Both the position numbers and the translations under genes were made by a program. The notes under the pieces are model-generated. The model was not told the origin of the DNA. It saw only the letters and a program-made list of their open reading frames with translations, and ran no database searches. A DNA stretch of 64,000 bases from F22 sp963668535 (GTDB lineage Bacteria; Bacteroidota; Bacteroidia; Bacteroidales; Bacteroidaceae): NCBI GenBank assembly GCA_963668535.1, contig OY764867.1:1674001-1738000 (forward strand). The letters run 5' to 3'. Shown piece by piece: positions 25,409-34,698 of the stretch. Within the stretch, counting starts at the first letter, position 1, and each line of letters opens with the position of its first letter.

Positions 25409-25474
25409 TCGATTCAACGTGCTGTTCCCCTCGATTCAGCATGTTGAATCGATGGGAACAGCGTGCTGGATCGA
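25409..25474. repeat. Nested palindrome (possible cruciform) before the HU-like gene
   Basis: The outer arms are 25409-25429 and 25454-25474: about 21 bases each, nearly all pairable counting G-U pairs, with one or two mismatches (core gctgttccc / gggaacagc). Inside lies a second hairpin, gattca (25433-25438) with tgaatc (25445-25450). Variants of gattcaacgtgctg occur in both arms. It is more GC-rich than its surroundings. The rest of 25166-25531 shows no gene and no clear promoter. Confidence 0.7.
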
Positions 25475-25531
25475 GGCTCGCTTAGTAAGCAAGAGAAACA
25501 TAAAGAACTTGAACAATAAAATCGAAGTAGT

Positions 25532-26131
25532 ATGAGCATTTATTATGACATGCATCGGACGCAAAATCCTAGCAATCCTGAAGCCGAAGAGTATAAAGCG
25601 AAAGCTGTGATCACCAACACGGTAGATTTGGCATTACTTTCCGAAGAAATCTCCGAGCGCTCCTCATTTACCGTAGGAGATGTGAAAGGACTTGTGACAG
25701 AGCTGGTTTATTCTATTAAGTCGCACTTGGCTGATAGTCACCGGGTACGCATAGACGGATTGGGTAGTTTTGAGGTGCATTTAAGTAGTGCCCCTCAGAG
25801 TAAGGGAGCTCGCATGACTTCTAGCAAGGTGATCATTAAAGGGATTACTTTCCGATTGTGTAAGACATTCATGAAGCACTGGAAGTATAGAGTCATGAGT
25901 TGTCCCGCATCGCTAAAGTCCAAGAGTAAAAGGAAGTATACAGAGGCCGAACGTCGCACTATTATAGAACGACTGTTTCAACGCGAGGTTGTTATTACAC
26001 GCAAAGAATATCAGATGGCTACCCAATTGAGTAAGACGGTTGCTTCACGAGATATCAAAACATATCTTGAAGAAGGCTGGCTGGTTAAGAAAGGAAGAGG
26101 AACTAATACGATGTATTATTTGAAAAAGTAG
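25532..26131 (+). CDS. HU-like DNA-binding protein with C-terminal winged helix
   Basis: A 199-residue protein. Residues ~1-125 form an HU/IHF-like domain of the Bacteroidetes HU-HIG type: KAVITNTVDLALLSEEISER, then SSFTVGDVKGLVTELVYSIK, HRVRIDGLGSFEVHL and a basic arm. A Ser/Lys/Arg linker follows (CPASLKSKSKRKYTEAERR). The last ~60 residues look like a winged helix (EVVITRKEYQMATQLSKTVA, RDIKTYLEEGWLVKKGRG). Unlike 90-residue HU, such proteins are probably locus-specific or architectural regulators. It lies 58 bases downstream of a large palindrome that it or another factor may bind; that link is inference. Confidence 0.82.
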   Translation: MSIYYDMHRTQNPSNPEAEEYKAKAVITNTVDLALLSEEISERSSFTVGDVKGLVTELVYSIKSHLADSHRVRIDGLGSFEVHLSSAPQSKGARMTSSKVIIKGITFRLCKTFMKHWKYRVMSCPASLKSKSKRKYTEAERRTIIERLFQREVVITRKEYQMATQLSKTVASRDIKTYLEEGWLVKKGRGTNTMYYLKK

Positions 26132-26135
26132 CCTG

Positions 26136-26177
26136 TAAAAAAGGATTCTTGTGCAAAAGCTTTTGCAACAAGAATCC
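26136..26177 (-). terminator. Terminator of the dxs-trkA-trkH operon
   Basis: Stem ggattcttg / caagaatcc with an inner palindrome, gcaaaagcttttgc. On the minus strand it is followed by a T run (plus-strand aaaaaa at 26137-26142), so it ends leftward transcripts. The + side has only a weak T-rich tail. Confidence 0.85.
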
Positions 26178-26226
26178 ATATTGTTTGTGCACGTTTATCA
26201 GTGACTATATTTTGGGGGCACTTTGT

Positions 26227-27696
26227 TTAGTTATACCCATGCTGTTTCCAGAATCTAGGGGTAAACAGTACCAATACGGTAAACATTTCTAGACGACCAA
26301 GTAGCATGATGAATGATAATATCCATTTGCACGCAGCTGGCATATCATACCAAGTTGCGGCAGGTCCATACTTACCAAGTCCAGGTCCCACACCACCTAA
26401 GGCTGAAATGGTACATCCTAAACTTTCAATAAAGCCCATGTCGAATGCCATTAGTAAGATAGATCCTACTATGATTATGCCAATATAGGCAAATCCAAAA
26501 GCAAAAATACGAATGACAAGTGGAGGTTGAATCATTTGTCCATTTATACGTACAGGTAGTACTGCATTGGGATGAATGATATGCTTAAAGTGGTTGCGCA
26601 TAATACGCCACATGCTGACCATACGTACAGACTTAATACCCCCAGTTGTGGATCCAGCGCATGCACCAGTAATCATCACGAAACTAAGACAAGCCCACGT
26701 AATAGGCGGCCATAGCATAAAGTCGGCAGTCGCATATCCACACGTTGTGTGCAATGAAGACACTTGGAAGAATGCAGCTCTAAAGGCCTCCTCAAATCCC
26801 ATGTGTTGTCTGAAAAACAGTACCGCAGTAATGATTGTAACAAAGATCAGCATTGATTTTAAGAACCATTGCAATTCGTTGTCTGAAAAGAATTTTGATA
26901 TCTTACCAGATACTGCGTAAAATAACAGCATGAAGTTGATACCACTTAACGTCATAAATATAGCGATGACGTATTCAATATACGGTGAATGATAGGCTGC
27001 AATACTATCTTGCTTGGGCGAAAACCCCCCAGTACTTGTGGTCGTGAATGCATGGCATACTGCATCGTACAGGCTCATGCCACCAAACATGAGGAAAATG
27101 ATTTCCAAGATTGTCAATCCTGAGTAGACTCCCCAAATCCATCTAGCTGTTACACCTATTCGAGGGAATAGCTTATCTTTTGTAGGTCCTGCAGCTTCGG
27201 CAGCAAATAACTGCACGCCACCAATCCCAAAGATTGGTAAAATTGCAATGGTAAAGAACACGATTCCTAATCCGCCAATCCATTGAGTCAACGAGCGCCA
27301 AAAAAGCAGCCCATGAGGCATTGCTTCAATATTGTTGAGGATAGACGCACCTGTTGTCGAGAATCCTGACATTGTTTCGAAGAATGCATCTGTGACAGTT
27401 GGGATATGTCCATCAATCAAGTAAGGAAGCATTCCGAAAATAGACCAGAAAACCCAGGCTAAACTCACTAGTAAAAAACTCTCTCGTTTGCGTAACTCTT
27501 TCTTTGCTTTTCTGCCTGCTATTGCCAATAAAGTAGCTACACCAGCTGTTACTATGGTGGATACAAAGAGGCTATGTAAGTCGCCCTCTCTCCCCCAATC
27601 ATAGCATAATGAGACGCCTGTGGATAAAAGCATCATCGCTGCTTCAATAAAAAGAAGCATGCTCATGATGCGGTATACTATTCTATAGTTAATCAT
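26227..27696 (-). CDS. trkH: Potassium uptake membrane subunit TrkH
   Basis: A 489-residue inner-membrane protein with the four membrane-pore-membrane repeats of the Trk/Ktr superfamily. Selectivity-filter regions are visible as FETMSGFSTTGASIL, AFTTTSTGGFSP, LHTTCGYATADF and a final GGVGPGLGKYG. It is the K+-translocating subunit and works with the cytoplasmic NAD-binding TrkA encoded just upstream (11-base gap). Length and topology are normal. It is last in the leftward dxs-trkA-trkH operon and is followed by a terminator. Confidence 0.94.
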   Translation of the reverse strand: MINYRIVYRIMSMLLFIEAAMMLLSTGVSLCYDWGREGDLHSLFVSTIVTAGVATLLAIAGRKAKKELRKRESFLLVSLAWVFWSIFGMLPYLIDGHIPTVTDAFFETMSGFSTTGASILNNIEAMPHGLLFWRSLTQWIGGLGIVFFTIAILPIFGIGGVQLFAAEAAGPTKDKLFPRIGVTARWIWGVYSGLTILEIIFLMFGGMSLYDAVCHAFTTTSTGGFSPKQDSIAAYHSPYIEYVIAIFMTLSGINFMLLFYAVSGKISKFFSDNELQWFLKSMLIFVTIITAVLFFRQHMGFEEAFRAAFFQVSSLHTTCGYATADFMLWPPITWACLSFVMITGACAGSTTGGIKSVRMVSMWRIMRNHFKHIIHPNAVLPVRINGQMIQPPLVIRIFAFGFAYIGIIIVGSILLMAFDMGFIESLGCTISALGGVGPGLGKYGPAATWYDMPAACKWILSFIMLLGRLEMFTVLVLFTPRFWKQHGYN

Positions 27697-27707
27697 TACA
27701 CACTCTA

Positions 27708-29048
27708 CTACTTAAAGTATTTTTCTATTTTCTTTATCATGTTGTTCATACAGAAGACCATAATATGGTCACCAGGGATAATAACAGTATCTCCTGTGAC
27801 TACTTCTCCCTTGCCATCACGCACTAGTCCTCCGAGAGTTACTTCTTTAGGCAATCCAAGGTCCTTAACTGGAGCTTCCGTAATCTTTGATCCTTCTTTA
27901 ACGGTAAATTCTGCCACATCAGCATTGGCAAAAGTTAAACACTTTACATTGCTGACATCGGCTTCAAGCATCATTTGATAGATGTGGCTTGCAGCAATCA
28001 ACTTCTTATTAATAACCGAACCGATATCAAGACTTTCAGCCATACCAATATAATCAATATTTTCGACTTCAGCCACGCTTTTTTGTACACCAGCACGTTT
28101 CGCTGCTAAGCAAGCTAAAATATTTGTTTCACTATTTCCTGTTAGAGCAACAAAAGCGTCCGTGTTTCTCAACCCTTCGTCAAGAAGTAAATCCATGTCT
28201 CGGCCATCTCCATTAATGACCATTACATCATCATCCAGCATCTCTATCAGACGATTACAGCGTGAAAGATCATCTTCTATAATTTTGAAGCGCATATAGT
28301 CAGGTGCCGAGAGGGTCGTTCTAGTGGCAATACGGCTTCCTCCCATAATCATTACATTACGCACATCGGCTTGTTCATCACGGCCTACTACCTGACGGAT
28401 GTAAGGAATATATTTTTTTGTTGTTGTAAAATAGACGATGTCACCAGCGAGTACCTGATCTTTTGCACGAGGAATAATCGTTTCGTTGTCGCGCGTAATG
28501 GCCACGATATGATAAGGTATATCGTCACTACCAATTTCAATAAGATTTTTATTGACGATCTCAGATTCAGGCAACATTTTTACGCCCAAAAGTACGAGTG
28601 CTCCTTCACCAAATTCCCACCATTGACGCACCCAATTCATGCGCATTGATAGTACAATCTCTTGTGCAGCAAGTAATTCGGGGTATATAAGCGAGTCGAC
28701 ACCCAGTTCTTTCCAGAATTCTTTATTTTTTTCTTCTAGATATTCGGGTGTGTCAATACGTGCCACAGTCTTTCGAGCCCCTAAATTGTGGGCTATAAGA
28801 CAAGCAGCCATATTGCGACTTTCATCTGGCGTTACAGCAATAAAGAGGTCGGCACTGCCTGCGTCAACATCTTTCAAACAGTGTATTGATGTGGGTAGTC
28901 CTGCGACCGTAAGTAAGTCGTGTCCACTACCAAGTGGCTCTAATTTACTTTCATCTTCGTCAACAAGAATAATGTCCTGTTTTTCTTTGGCAAGGAGTTT
29001 GGCTAAGTGTGTGCCTACAGCTCCAGCTCCAACGATAACTATCTTCAC
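27708..29048 (-). CDS. trkA: Trk system potassium uptake protein TrkA
   Basis: A 446-residue cytoplasmic regulator with two RCK units. Each has a Rossmann TrkA-N domain (KIVIVGAGAVGTHLAKLLAK at 1-21; NVMIMGGSRIATRT near 232) followed by a TrkA-C domain (ESEIVNKNLIEIG; GSKITEAPVKDLGLP). It binds NAD(H)/ATP and gates TrkH. The start codon is GTG at 29048-29046: the family opening (M)KIVIVGAGAVG follows immediately and no better ATG exists. The gene lies between dxs and trkH with gaps of 18 and 11 bases. Confidence 0.94.
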   Translation of the reverse strand: MKIVIVGAGAVGTHLAKLLAKEKQDIILVDEDESKLEPLGSGHDLLTVAGLPTSIHCLKDVDAGSADLFIAVTPDESRNMAACLIAHNLGARKTVARIDTPEYLEEKNKEFWKELGVDSLIYPELLAAQEIVLSMRMNWVRQWWEFGEGALVLLGVKMLPESEIVNKNLIEIGSDDIPYHIVAITRDNETIIPRAKDQVLAGDIVYFTTTKKYIPYIRQVVGRDEQADVRNVMIMGGSRIATRTTLSAPDYMRFKIIEDDLSRCNRLIEMLDDDVMVINGDGRDMDLLLDEGLRNTDAFVALTGNSETNILACLAAKRAGVQKSVAEVENIDYIGMAESLDIGSVINKKLIAASHIYQMMLEADVSNVKCLTFANADVAEFTVKEGSKITEAPVKDLGLPKEVTLGGLVRDGKGEVVTGDTVIIPGDHIMVFCMNNMIKKIEKYFK

Positions 29049-29066
29049 AATTCTATCTTTTGAGTG

Positions 29067-31001
29067 TTATACTTTGTCTATAATTGATTCTATTGTCTTT
29101 GTTAAGTGCGCAGCATCCATCCCGCAATCTGCATATAGTTCGGCGGGAGTGCCGTGAGGTATGAAATGATCTGGTATGCCCACACTGTGTATGTGTATAC
29201 AGTAATCATTTTCGTGCACGAAATCACTGATTGCACTAGCCAATCCACCCATTACTGCACCGTCTTCAAGGGTTAGTATATGGGAGTATTTTTGGCAGAC
29301 TTCATCTAAACATTGGGTATCCAAAGGTTTAATGAATCGCACATCAATATGTCCAATCTTTACCTTGTGCTCGCTCTCAAAGGCCTCAATGGCTTTAGCC
29401 GCCTCAAAGCCCAATGGCCCAATGGACAATATACATAATGTCTCTCCAGTACGTAATGTACGTGCTGTGCCCACTTCTATTTTCTTCATCGGACAATTCC
29501 AATCTTCTGGTGCATAAGTGCCATAGGCTATTCCTCGTGGATAGCGAATCACAAATGGACCGTTATTGCCAAGGCTTGCTGTGTACATAAGATGTCGAAG
29601 TTCATGACCATCCATAGGAGAGGCTATGACCGTGTTGGGGATTGCTCGTAGAGCAGGTATGTCATATGCTCCATGATGAGTGGGACCATCGGCGCCTACA
29701 AGTCCAGCTCTATCTAAGCATAGGACAACTGGTAGGTGGGGTAGAGCTACATCATGTATCCAGTTGTCATATGCTCTTTGCATAAATGACGAATAGATGT
29801 TGCAAAATGGGAGTAGCCCTTCTTTGGCCAATCCACCACTGAACGTGACGGCATGTCCCTCGGCGATGCCCACATCAAAAACTCGATCGGGCATTTCTTT
29901 TTGCATGATACACATACCACATCCCGAAGGCATTGCTGGAGTGATGCCCACAATTTTTTCATTCTTTTGGGCCAGTTCGAGCAATGTGTGTCCAAATACA
30001 TCTTGGAATTTTAAGTGCTTTTGAGTGTCTGGGTTTGATTGGCACCTTTCTCCTGTTTCAGGATTGAATGGTCCAGGTGCATGCCAAGGAGTTGGATCAG
30101 CTTCGGCAGGTTTGTAGCCTTTTCCTTTGACTGTGAGCAAATGCAACAGTTTAGGGCCTTTCATGTCTTTAATATCTCTCAATATACGTACTAGCTCTTT
30201 GATGTCATGCCCATCATTTGGCCCAAAATAGCGAATATTGAATCCCTCAAAAATATTTTGTTGTTCCGATATTGCAGCCTTTAAAGAATTGCCTAAACGT
30301 ACTAGTGCTTTGCGTCGACTTTCTGTTAAGACACCCATTTTAAAGAGTGCTTTAGCAGTGCTGTATCTTAGTGAGTTGTATGGGTTGCTTGTTGTGAGAT
30401 TGAGCAAATATCTTCTCATGCCGCCAACACTACTATCGATAGACATCTCATTGTCATTTAGGATAATCAGTAGATCATTTTGAGAGGATGAGGCATTGTT
30501 GATCCCTTCAAAAGCCAAGCCTCCACTCATAGCACCGTCTCCAATAACTGCTATTACTTTGTGGGGGTTATGAGTGATTCTGTTGGCTACTGCCATGCCA
30601 AGGGCGGCCGATATGGAGTTGGAGGCATGTCCACAAGTAAAAGAATCATATTCGGATTCGTCTGGACTTGGAAATGGTTTGATGCCTCCTTTTTGACGAT
30701 TGGTGTGAAATTGATTTCTGCGTCCAGTTAGAATTTTATGTGTATACGCTTGGTGCCCAACGTCCCACAGAATTCGATCATCTGGTGTGTCAAATACATA
30801 GTGGAGCGCTACGGTGAGTTCGACTGTACCAAGGTTGGCTGCAAAGTGTCCTGGGTGTGCTGACAGCTGCTTAATTATTTCATAACGCAGCTCCTCGCAG
30901 AGTTTGGGCAACTCGTCGATAGACAACTTTTTGAGGTCACTTGGCCACTGAATTTGATCGAGTATAGGGGTACTATATTCTTGTAATTTCATCTTTCGCA
31001 T
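29067..31001 (-). CDS. dxs: 1-deoxy-D-xylulose-5-phosphate synthase
   Basis: A 644-residue thiamine-diphosphate enzyme that condenses pyruvate and glyceraldehyde 3-phosphate, the first step of the MEP isoprenoid pathway. Visible landmarks are HPGHFAANLGTVELTVALHY, WDVGHQAYTHKILTGRR, CGHASNSISAALGMA, the ThDP motif GDGAMSGGLAFEGINNAS with NDNEMSID, and the C-terminal transketolase part with GVTPAM-like IVGITPAMPSG and DRAGLVGADGPTHHG. Start may be 31001 or the ATG at 30992. It leads the operon with trkA and trkH. ispH and a polyprenyl synthetase, also in this window, act further along the pathway. Confidence 0.96.
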   Translation of the reverse strand: MRKMKLQEYSTPILDQIQWPSDLKKLSIDELPKLCEELRYEIIKQLSAHPGHFAANLGTVELTVALHYVFDTPDDRILWDVGHQAYTHKILTGRRNQFHTNRQKGGIKPFPSPDESEYDSFTCGHASNSISAALGMAVANRITHNPHKVIAVIGDGAMSGGLAFEGINNASSSQNDLLIILNDNEMSIDSSVGGMRRYLLNLTTSNPYNSLRYSTAKALFKMGVLTESRRKALVRLGNSLKAAISEQQNIFEGFNIRYFGPNDGHDIKELVRILRDIKDMKGPKLLHLLTVKGKGYKPAEADPTPWHAPGPFNPETGERCQSNPDTQKHLKFQDVFGHTLLELAQKNEKIVGITPAMPSGCGMCIMQKEMPDRVFDVGIAEGHAVTFSGGLAKEGLLPFCNIYSSFMQRAYDNWIHDVALPHLPVVLCLDRAGLVGADGPTHHGAYDIPALRAIPNTVIASPMDGHELRHLMYTASLGNNGPFVIRYPRGIAYGTYAPEDWNCPMKKIEVGTARTLRTGETLCILSIGPLGFEAAKAIEAFESEHKVKIGHIDVRFIKPLDTQCLDEVCQKYSHILTLEDGAVMGGLASAISDFVHENDYCIHIHSVGIPDHFIPHGTPAELYADCGMDAAHLTKTIESIIDKV

Positions 31002-31015
31002 AATATTTCAACATA

Positions 31016-31023
31016 CAAATGTA
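31016..31023 (-). promoter_or_regulatory. -7 box for the dxs-trkA-trkH operon
   Basis: The minus strand reads TACATTTG, 14 to 23 bases before the two possible dxs ATGs, so the leader is short. No -33 TTG is seen at the usual spacing. Confidence 0.55.
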
Positions 31024-31174
31024 CTATATAATTGGCTATTCTCTATTGTATTATTGATTTTTTTCTGTTTTACATTATGAAAACGTTCTTTTATAGTTTG
31101 TTTAAATGCATCAAAACTCCTTCATTTGAAGCTAGAAAAAGCCCATATCTGTATCGGTTTACAATTGAAATGCT

Positions 31175-31182
31175 TACATTTG
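31175..31182 (+). promoter_or_regulatory. -7 box for the GSCFA-murF-alr unit
   Basis: TACATTTG lies 41 bases before ATG 31224. It falls inside the upstream extension of that frame, which supports the later start. Confidence 0.6.
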
Positions 31183-31223
31183 TATTTCATATAGGAAGAG
31201 TAAAAGATCAAATTGTATATTAT

Positions 31224-32228
31224 ATGTCCAATAATTCCCAAGACGTGATCCCTTTGAGTACGCCTGTTGAAAGTATCCATTTGCCACAGCCTTTAGATAC
31301 GCATGGAGAGAGCTTGATCATGGGCTCTTGTTTTGCCGAACACATTGGTAAGAAGCTGGAGGAATTTCTTTTTCCCGTTATCTTGAATCCGATGGGGATT
31401 CAGTACAACCCCTTAAGCATAGCTAAAGCACTCGATCAGATTATGAATCAACGGGTGTATAGCATAGACGATTTAGTGAACCACCAAGGGAGATACCATA
31501 GCTTAATGCATCATGGCGATTTCTCGCATGCTGACTCTCAGGTCGTTTTAACGCATGTCAATGAGATGATGGCACGTACTTGGAATGCTTTGCCGCAAAT
31601 ACAACATTTGGTCTTAACTTTTGGGACTGCTTATGTTTACGAAGCAAAGAGTACTGGGGAGGTGGTGAGTAATTGCCATAAGTTGCCCGCGTCTCTGTTT
31701 ACTCGTCGGAGATTGTCTGTTGATGAAATTGTTGATGTATATAGCGATTTATTACAGCGTTTGTGGTATGTCAACGAATCTATCCAAGTGGTCTGCACGG
31801 TTAGTCCTGTGAGGCATTTGCGAGATGGCGCACACGATAATCAGTTAAGTAAGGCTACGCTACTGTTAGCGATAGATAAACTGAAAATGAAGTTTCCTAA
31901 TCGTGTGCATTATTTTGCGGCATATGAAATTGTGCTTGACGAGCTTAGAGATTATCGTTTTTTTAATGCTGATATGACGCATCCGTCTTCAATTGCAGTG
32001 GATATTGTCTGGCAAAAATTTCGGCAGACGTGTATCTCTGAAAAAGACTTTGAGTATATGGATCAATGGAAACATATTATTAAGCAATTAAAGCATCGCC
32101 CCATAGATGTGGGAAGCGAGAGACACCTTGAGTTTTTACGTCAATTACGTGTGAAAATCGAGAGAATGCGCATTCAATACCCTTATTTAGATTTTAGTAA
32201 AGCACTTGACTTATGCAATATTCAATAA
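31224..32228 (+). CDS. GSCFA-domain protein
   Basis: A 334-residue protein. It has the naming motif GSCFAEHIGKKL (~34) and a conserved series: NPMGIQYNPLS, LTFGTAYVYE, CHKLPA, VSPVRHLRDG and FFNADMTHPSS. The Gly-Ser-Cys near the start and a late Asp/His pair (DMTHPS) resemble SGNH-type hydrolases, so an esterase-like fold is likely, but no substrate is known. The 64-codon N-terminal extension lacks conservation and contains the promoter, so ATG 31224 (MSNNSQDVI) was chosen. Its last 16 bases overlap murF-alr, indicating translational coupling to a cell-wall precursor enzyme. Confidence 0.88.
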   Translation: MSNNSQDVIPLSTPVESIHLPQPLDTHGESLIMGSCFAEHIGKKLEEFLFPVILNPMGIQYNPLSIAKALDQIMNQRVYSIDDLVNHQGRYHSLMHHGDFSHADSQVVLTHVNEMMARTWNALPQIQHLVLTFGTAYVYEAKSTGEVVSNCHKLPASLFTRRRLSVDEIVDVYSDLLQRLWYVNESIQVVCTVSPVRHLRDGAHDNQLSKATLLLAIDKLKMKFPNRVHYFAAYEIVLDELRDYRFFNADMTHPSSIAVDIVWQKFRQTCISEKDFEYMDQWKHIIKQLKHRPIDVGSERHLEFLRQLRVKIERMRIQYPYLDFSKALDLCNIQ

Positions 32229-34678
32229 AAACAATAACTAGAATGCTCGGAGCTGAAAGAGTTGGTGACCGAGAAGGTACTATTAAATGGATTTTGATAG
32301 ATAGTCGCTCCTTGAGTTTTCCTGAGGAGACTCTTTTCTTTGCACTAAAAACTAGAAGAGGAAATGGGAGTGATTATATTTCTGATCTGTATCAGAGAGG
32401 GGTGAGCCATTTCGTAGTGAGCAAACTTCCTAATAATGTAGCTTCCTATTCGGATTGTAATTTTTTAGTTGTGCCTGATACCAAGGAAGCTCTACAAAAA
32501 TTAGCACAAATACATAGAGATCATTTTCAAATTCCTGTCATAGGCGTGACGGGTAGTAATGGTAAGACTATTGTTAAGGAATGGTTGCATCAGATCTTGT
32601 CTCCTTATATGCGCGTGGTGCGTTCTCCAAGAAGTTATAATTCTCAAGTGGGCGTGCCGTTGTCTATTTGGCAGATGTCTGAAAAAGATGAAGTAGGGGT
32701 CTTTGAAGCTGGAATTTCTCGTCCTGATGAAATGGAGAAATTAGAGCCAATGATACGTCCTACGGTGGGGGTATTTACTAGTTTGGGAGGGGCTCATCAA
32801 GAGAATTTCTTTTCAATGCAAGAGAAATGTATGGAAAAGTTGCGGCTGTTCAAACATTGTGATGTGGTTATTTACAACGCAGATAATCAATTATTATGCA
32901 ACTGTGTGGCGTGTAGTATGTTGGGGGCAAGAGAGATTGCTTGGTCTACAAAAGATAGTAATCAGCCTTTATATATTAGTAGCGTGAAGGAGGTCGATGA
33001 TCATACGTCCATTAAATATTCGTATTTAGGGATTGTTGGTTCCTTTGATATCCCATTCCAAGATGAAGCTAGCATTACCAATGCTATTCACTGCTTGGCT
33101 GTTGCCTTGTATATGATGCTTACGCCAGATCAAATAGCCGAACGGATGGCCAAGTTGGAACCAGTGGGTATGCGCTTGGAACTCAAAGAAGGTAAAAATC
33201 ATTGCCAGATCATAAACGATAGTTACAATTCTGATTTAGCTTCTTTGGATATTGCACTTGATTTCTTAATGCGTCGCTCTCAGCGTTTAGGTATGCAGCG
33301 TACGCTTATTTTATCTGATATAATGCAATCAGGGCATATCAATGCTACTCTATATAGACGTGTGGGACAACTGTTGACTCAGCGCAAAGTGGATAAACTC
33401 ATTGCTGTCGGACCAAATATTACGAAATGGCTGAAGGAGTATAAGGGTGAGAAATATTTTTTCATGTCTACCGAAGATGCTATGAAATCGCAAGTTGTCA
33501 AGCATTTAAGTCATGAAGTTGTACTGGTCAAAGGAGCACGACAGTTTCACTTTGAACGCATTACAGACGAATTGCAGTTGCGTCAGCATGAAACGATCTT
33601 AGAAGTTAACTTGAATAATTTGGTGAATAATCTAAATAGTTATCGTGCTATGTTGTCTCCAAAGACAAAGATGGTTTCTATGGTCAAGGCTTCTGGGTAT
33701 GGAGCGGGAACAGTGGAAGTGGCTAAAACCCTTCAAGAGCATCGCACAGATTATTTGGCAGTAGCACTAGCCGATGAAGGCGTAGAATTGCGCCAAGCAG
33801 GTGTTTTTGTTGACATTATAGTCATGAATCCAGAAATGTCTTCTTTCTCATCGCTGTTTCAACATCATTTGGAACCTGAAGTCTATAGCTTTGAACTGTT
33901 AGATGCTCTGCTTAAGGCTGCACAGCATATGGGGATAGCTCATTTCCCTATTCATGTCAAGATTAATACTGGCATGAACCGACTTGGTTTCTTGCCTAGT
34001 GAGATCCCTGAGTTGATTGAGCGACTAAAAGGACAAACTGCATTGATTCCACGTAGTGTATTCTCGCATTTGGCTGGATCGGATGATGAGGCCCTTGATA
34101 GTTTTACTAAACATCAGATTGCTCTCTTTGATGAGGCTTCGACACAATTTATATCTGCGTTTAATCATAAGATATTGCGTCATCTGTGCAATTCTGCTGG
34201 TATTGTGCGTTTTCCTGAAGCACATTATGATATGGTGCGTTTAGGATTGGGCTTGTACGGCATTGATGCGGCTAGTGGAGAAATATTGCAAACAGTATGT
34301 AGTTTGTATAGTACGATTTTGCAGATTCGTGATTTGCCAGCTGGAGAGACAGTGGGGTATAACAAAAAGGGGGTACTTGTGCGTCCTTCTCGAATAGCCG
34401 CTATTCCAGTGGGCTATGCTGACGGTATTGACCGACGCTTGGGCAATGGCCGTGGATACTGCTTGGTAAATGGGCAGCCTGCTCCTTATGTTGGAAATAT
34501 TTGTATGGATGTGTGTATGATTGATGTGACGGATATTTCTTGTGAGGTGCATGACAAAGTGGAGCTCTTTGGTGAAAATCTACCTGTAACTCAACTGGCT
34601 AAGTGGATGGATACTATCCCATATGAAGTATTGACTAGTATCTCATCTCGTGTGAAACGAGTGAGTTATTCTGAGTAA
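32213..34678 (+). CDS. murF-alr: Bifunctional MurF ligase / alanine racemase
   Basis: An 821-residue fusion. Residues ~1-455 are MurF, which adds D-Ala-D-Ala to UDP-MurNAc-tripeptide: ATP-binding VIGVTGSNGKTIVKEWL, then FEAGISRPDEM, and INDSYNSDLASLDIAL. Residues ~460-821 are a PLP-dependent alanine racemase: MVKASGYGAGTVEVAKTL with the PLP lysine near 492, KINTGMNRLGFLPSEI, HLCNSAGIVRFPEAHYDMVR and VGYADGIDRRLGNG. One protein thus makes D-alanine and uses the dipeptide formed from it; the D-Ala ligase step is elsewhere. The fusion is characteristic of Bacteroidetes. It overlaps the GSCFA gene by 16 bases. Confidence 0.95.
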   Translation: MQYSIKTITRMLGAERVGDREGTIKWILIDSRSLSFPEETLFFALKTRRGNGSDYISDLYQRGVSHFVVSKLPNNVASYSDCNFLVVPDTKEALQKLAQIHRDHFQIPVIGVTGSNGKTIVKEWLHQILSPYMRVVRSPRSYNSQVGVPLSIWQMSEKDEVGVFEAGISRPDEMEKLEPMIRPTVGVFTSLGGAHQENFFSMQEKCMEKLRLFKHCDVVIYNADNQLLCNCVACSMLGAREIAWSTKDSNQPLYISSVKEVDDHTSIKYSYLGIVGSFDIPFQDEASITNAIHCLAVALYMMLTPDQIAERMAKLEPVGMRLELKEGKNHCQIINDSYNSDLASLDIALDFLMRRSQRLGMQRTLILSDIMQSGHINATLYRRVGQLLTQRKVDKLIAVGPNITKWLKEYKGEKYFFMSTEDAMKSQVVKHLSHEVVLVKGARQFHFERITDELQLRQHETILEVNLNNLVNNLNSYRAMLSPKTKMVSMVKASGYGAGTVEVAKTLQEHRTDYLAVALADEGVELRQAGVFVDIIVMNPEMSSFSSLFQHHLEPEVYSFELLDALLKAAQHMGIAHFPIHVKINTGMNRLGFLPSEIPELIERLKGQTALIPRSVFSHLAGSDDEALDSFTKHQIALFDEASTQFISAFNHKILRHLCNSAGIVRFPEAHYDMVRLGLGLYGIDAASGEILQTVCSLYSTILQIRDLPAGETVGYNKKGVLVRPSRIAAIPVGYADGIDRRLGNGRGYCLVNGQPAPYVGNICMDVCMIDVTDISCEVHDKVELFGENLPVTQLAKWMDTIPYEVLTSISSRVKRVSYSE

Positions 34679-34698
34679 TTTGCTCTAGAGTGTTCACT

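Noticed and set aside
25409..25474. Palindrome considered as a transposon end or CRISPR-like repeat
   Set aside because: There is one structure only, with no spacer periodicity, transposase or target duplication nearby.
28639..29157. 172-codon plus-strand frame across trkA/dxs
   Set aside because: Antisense to two certain genes, with Ser-rich composition typical of a shadow frame.
31032..31223. 64-codon N-terminal extension of the GSCFA protein
   Set aside because: Non-conserved and includes the -7 box at 31175.
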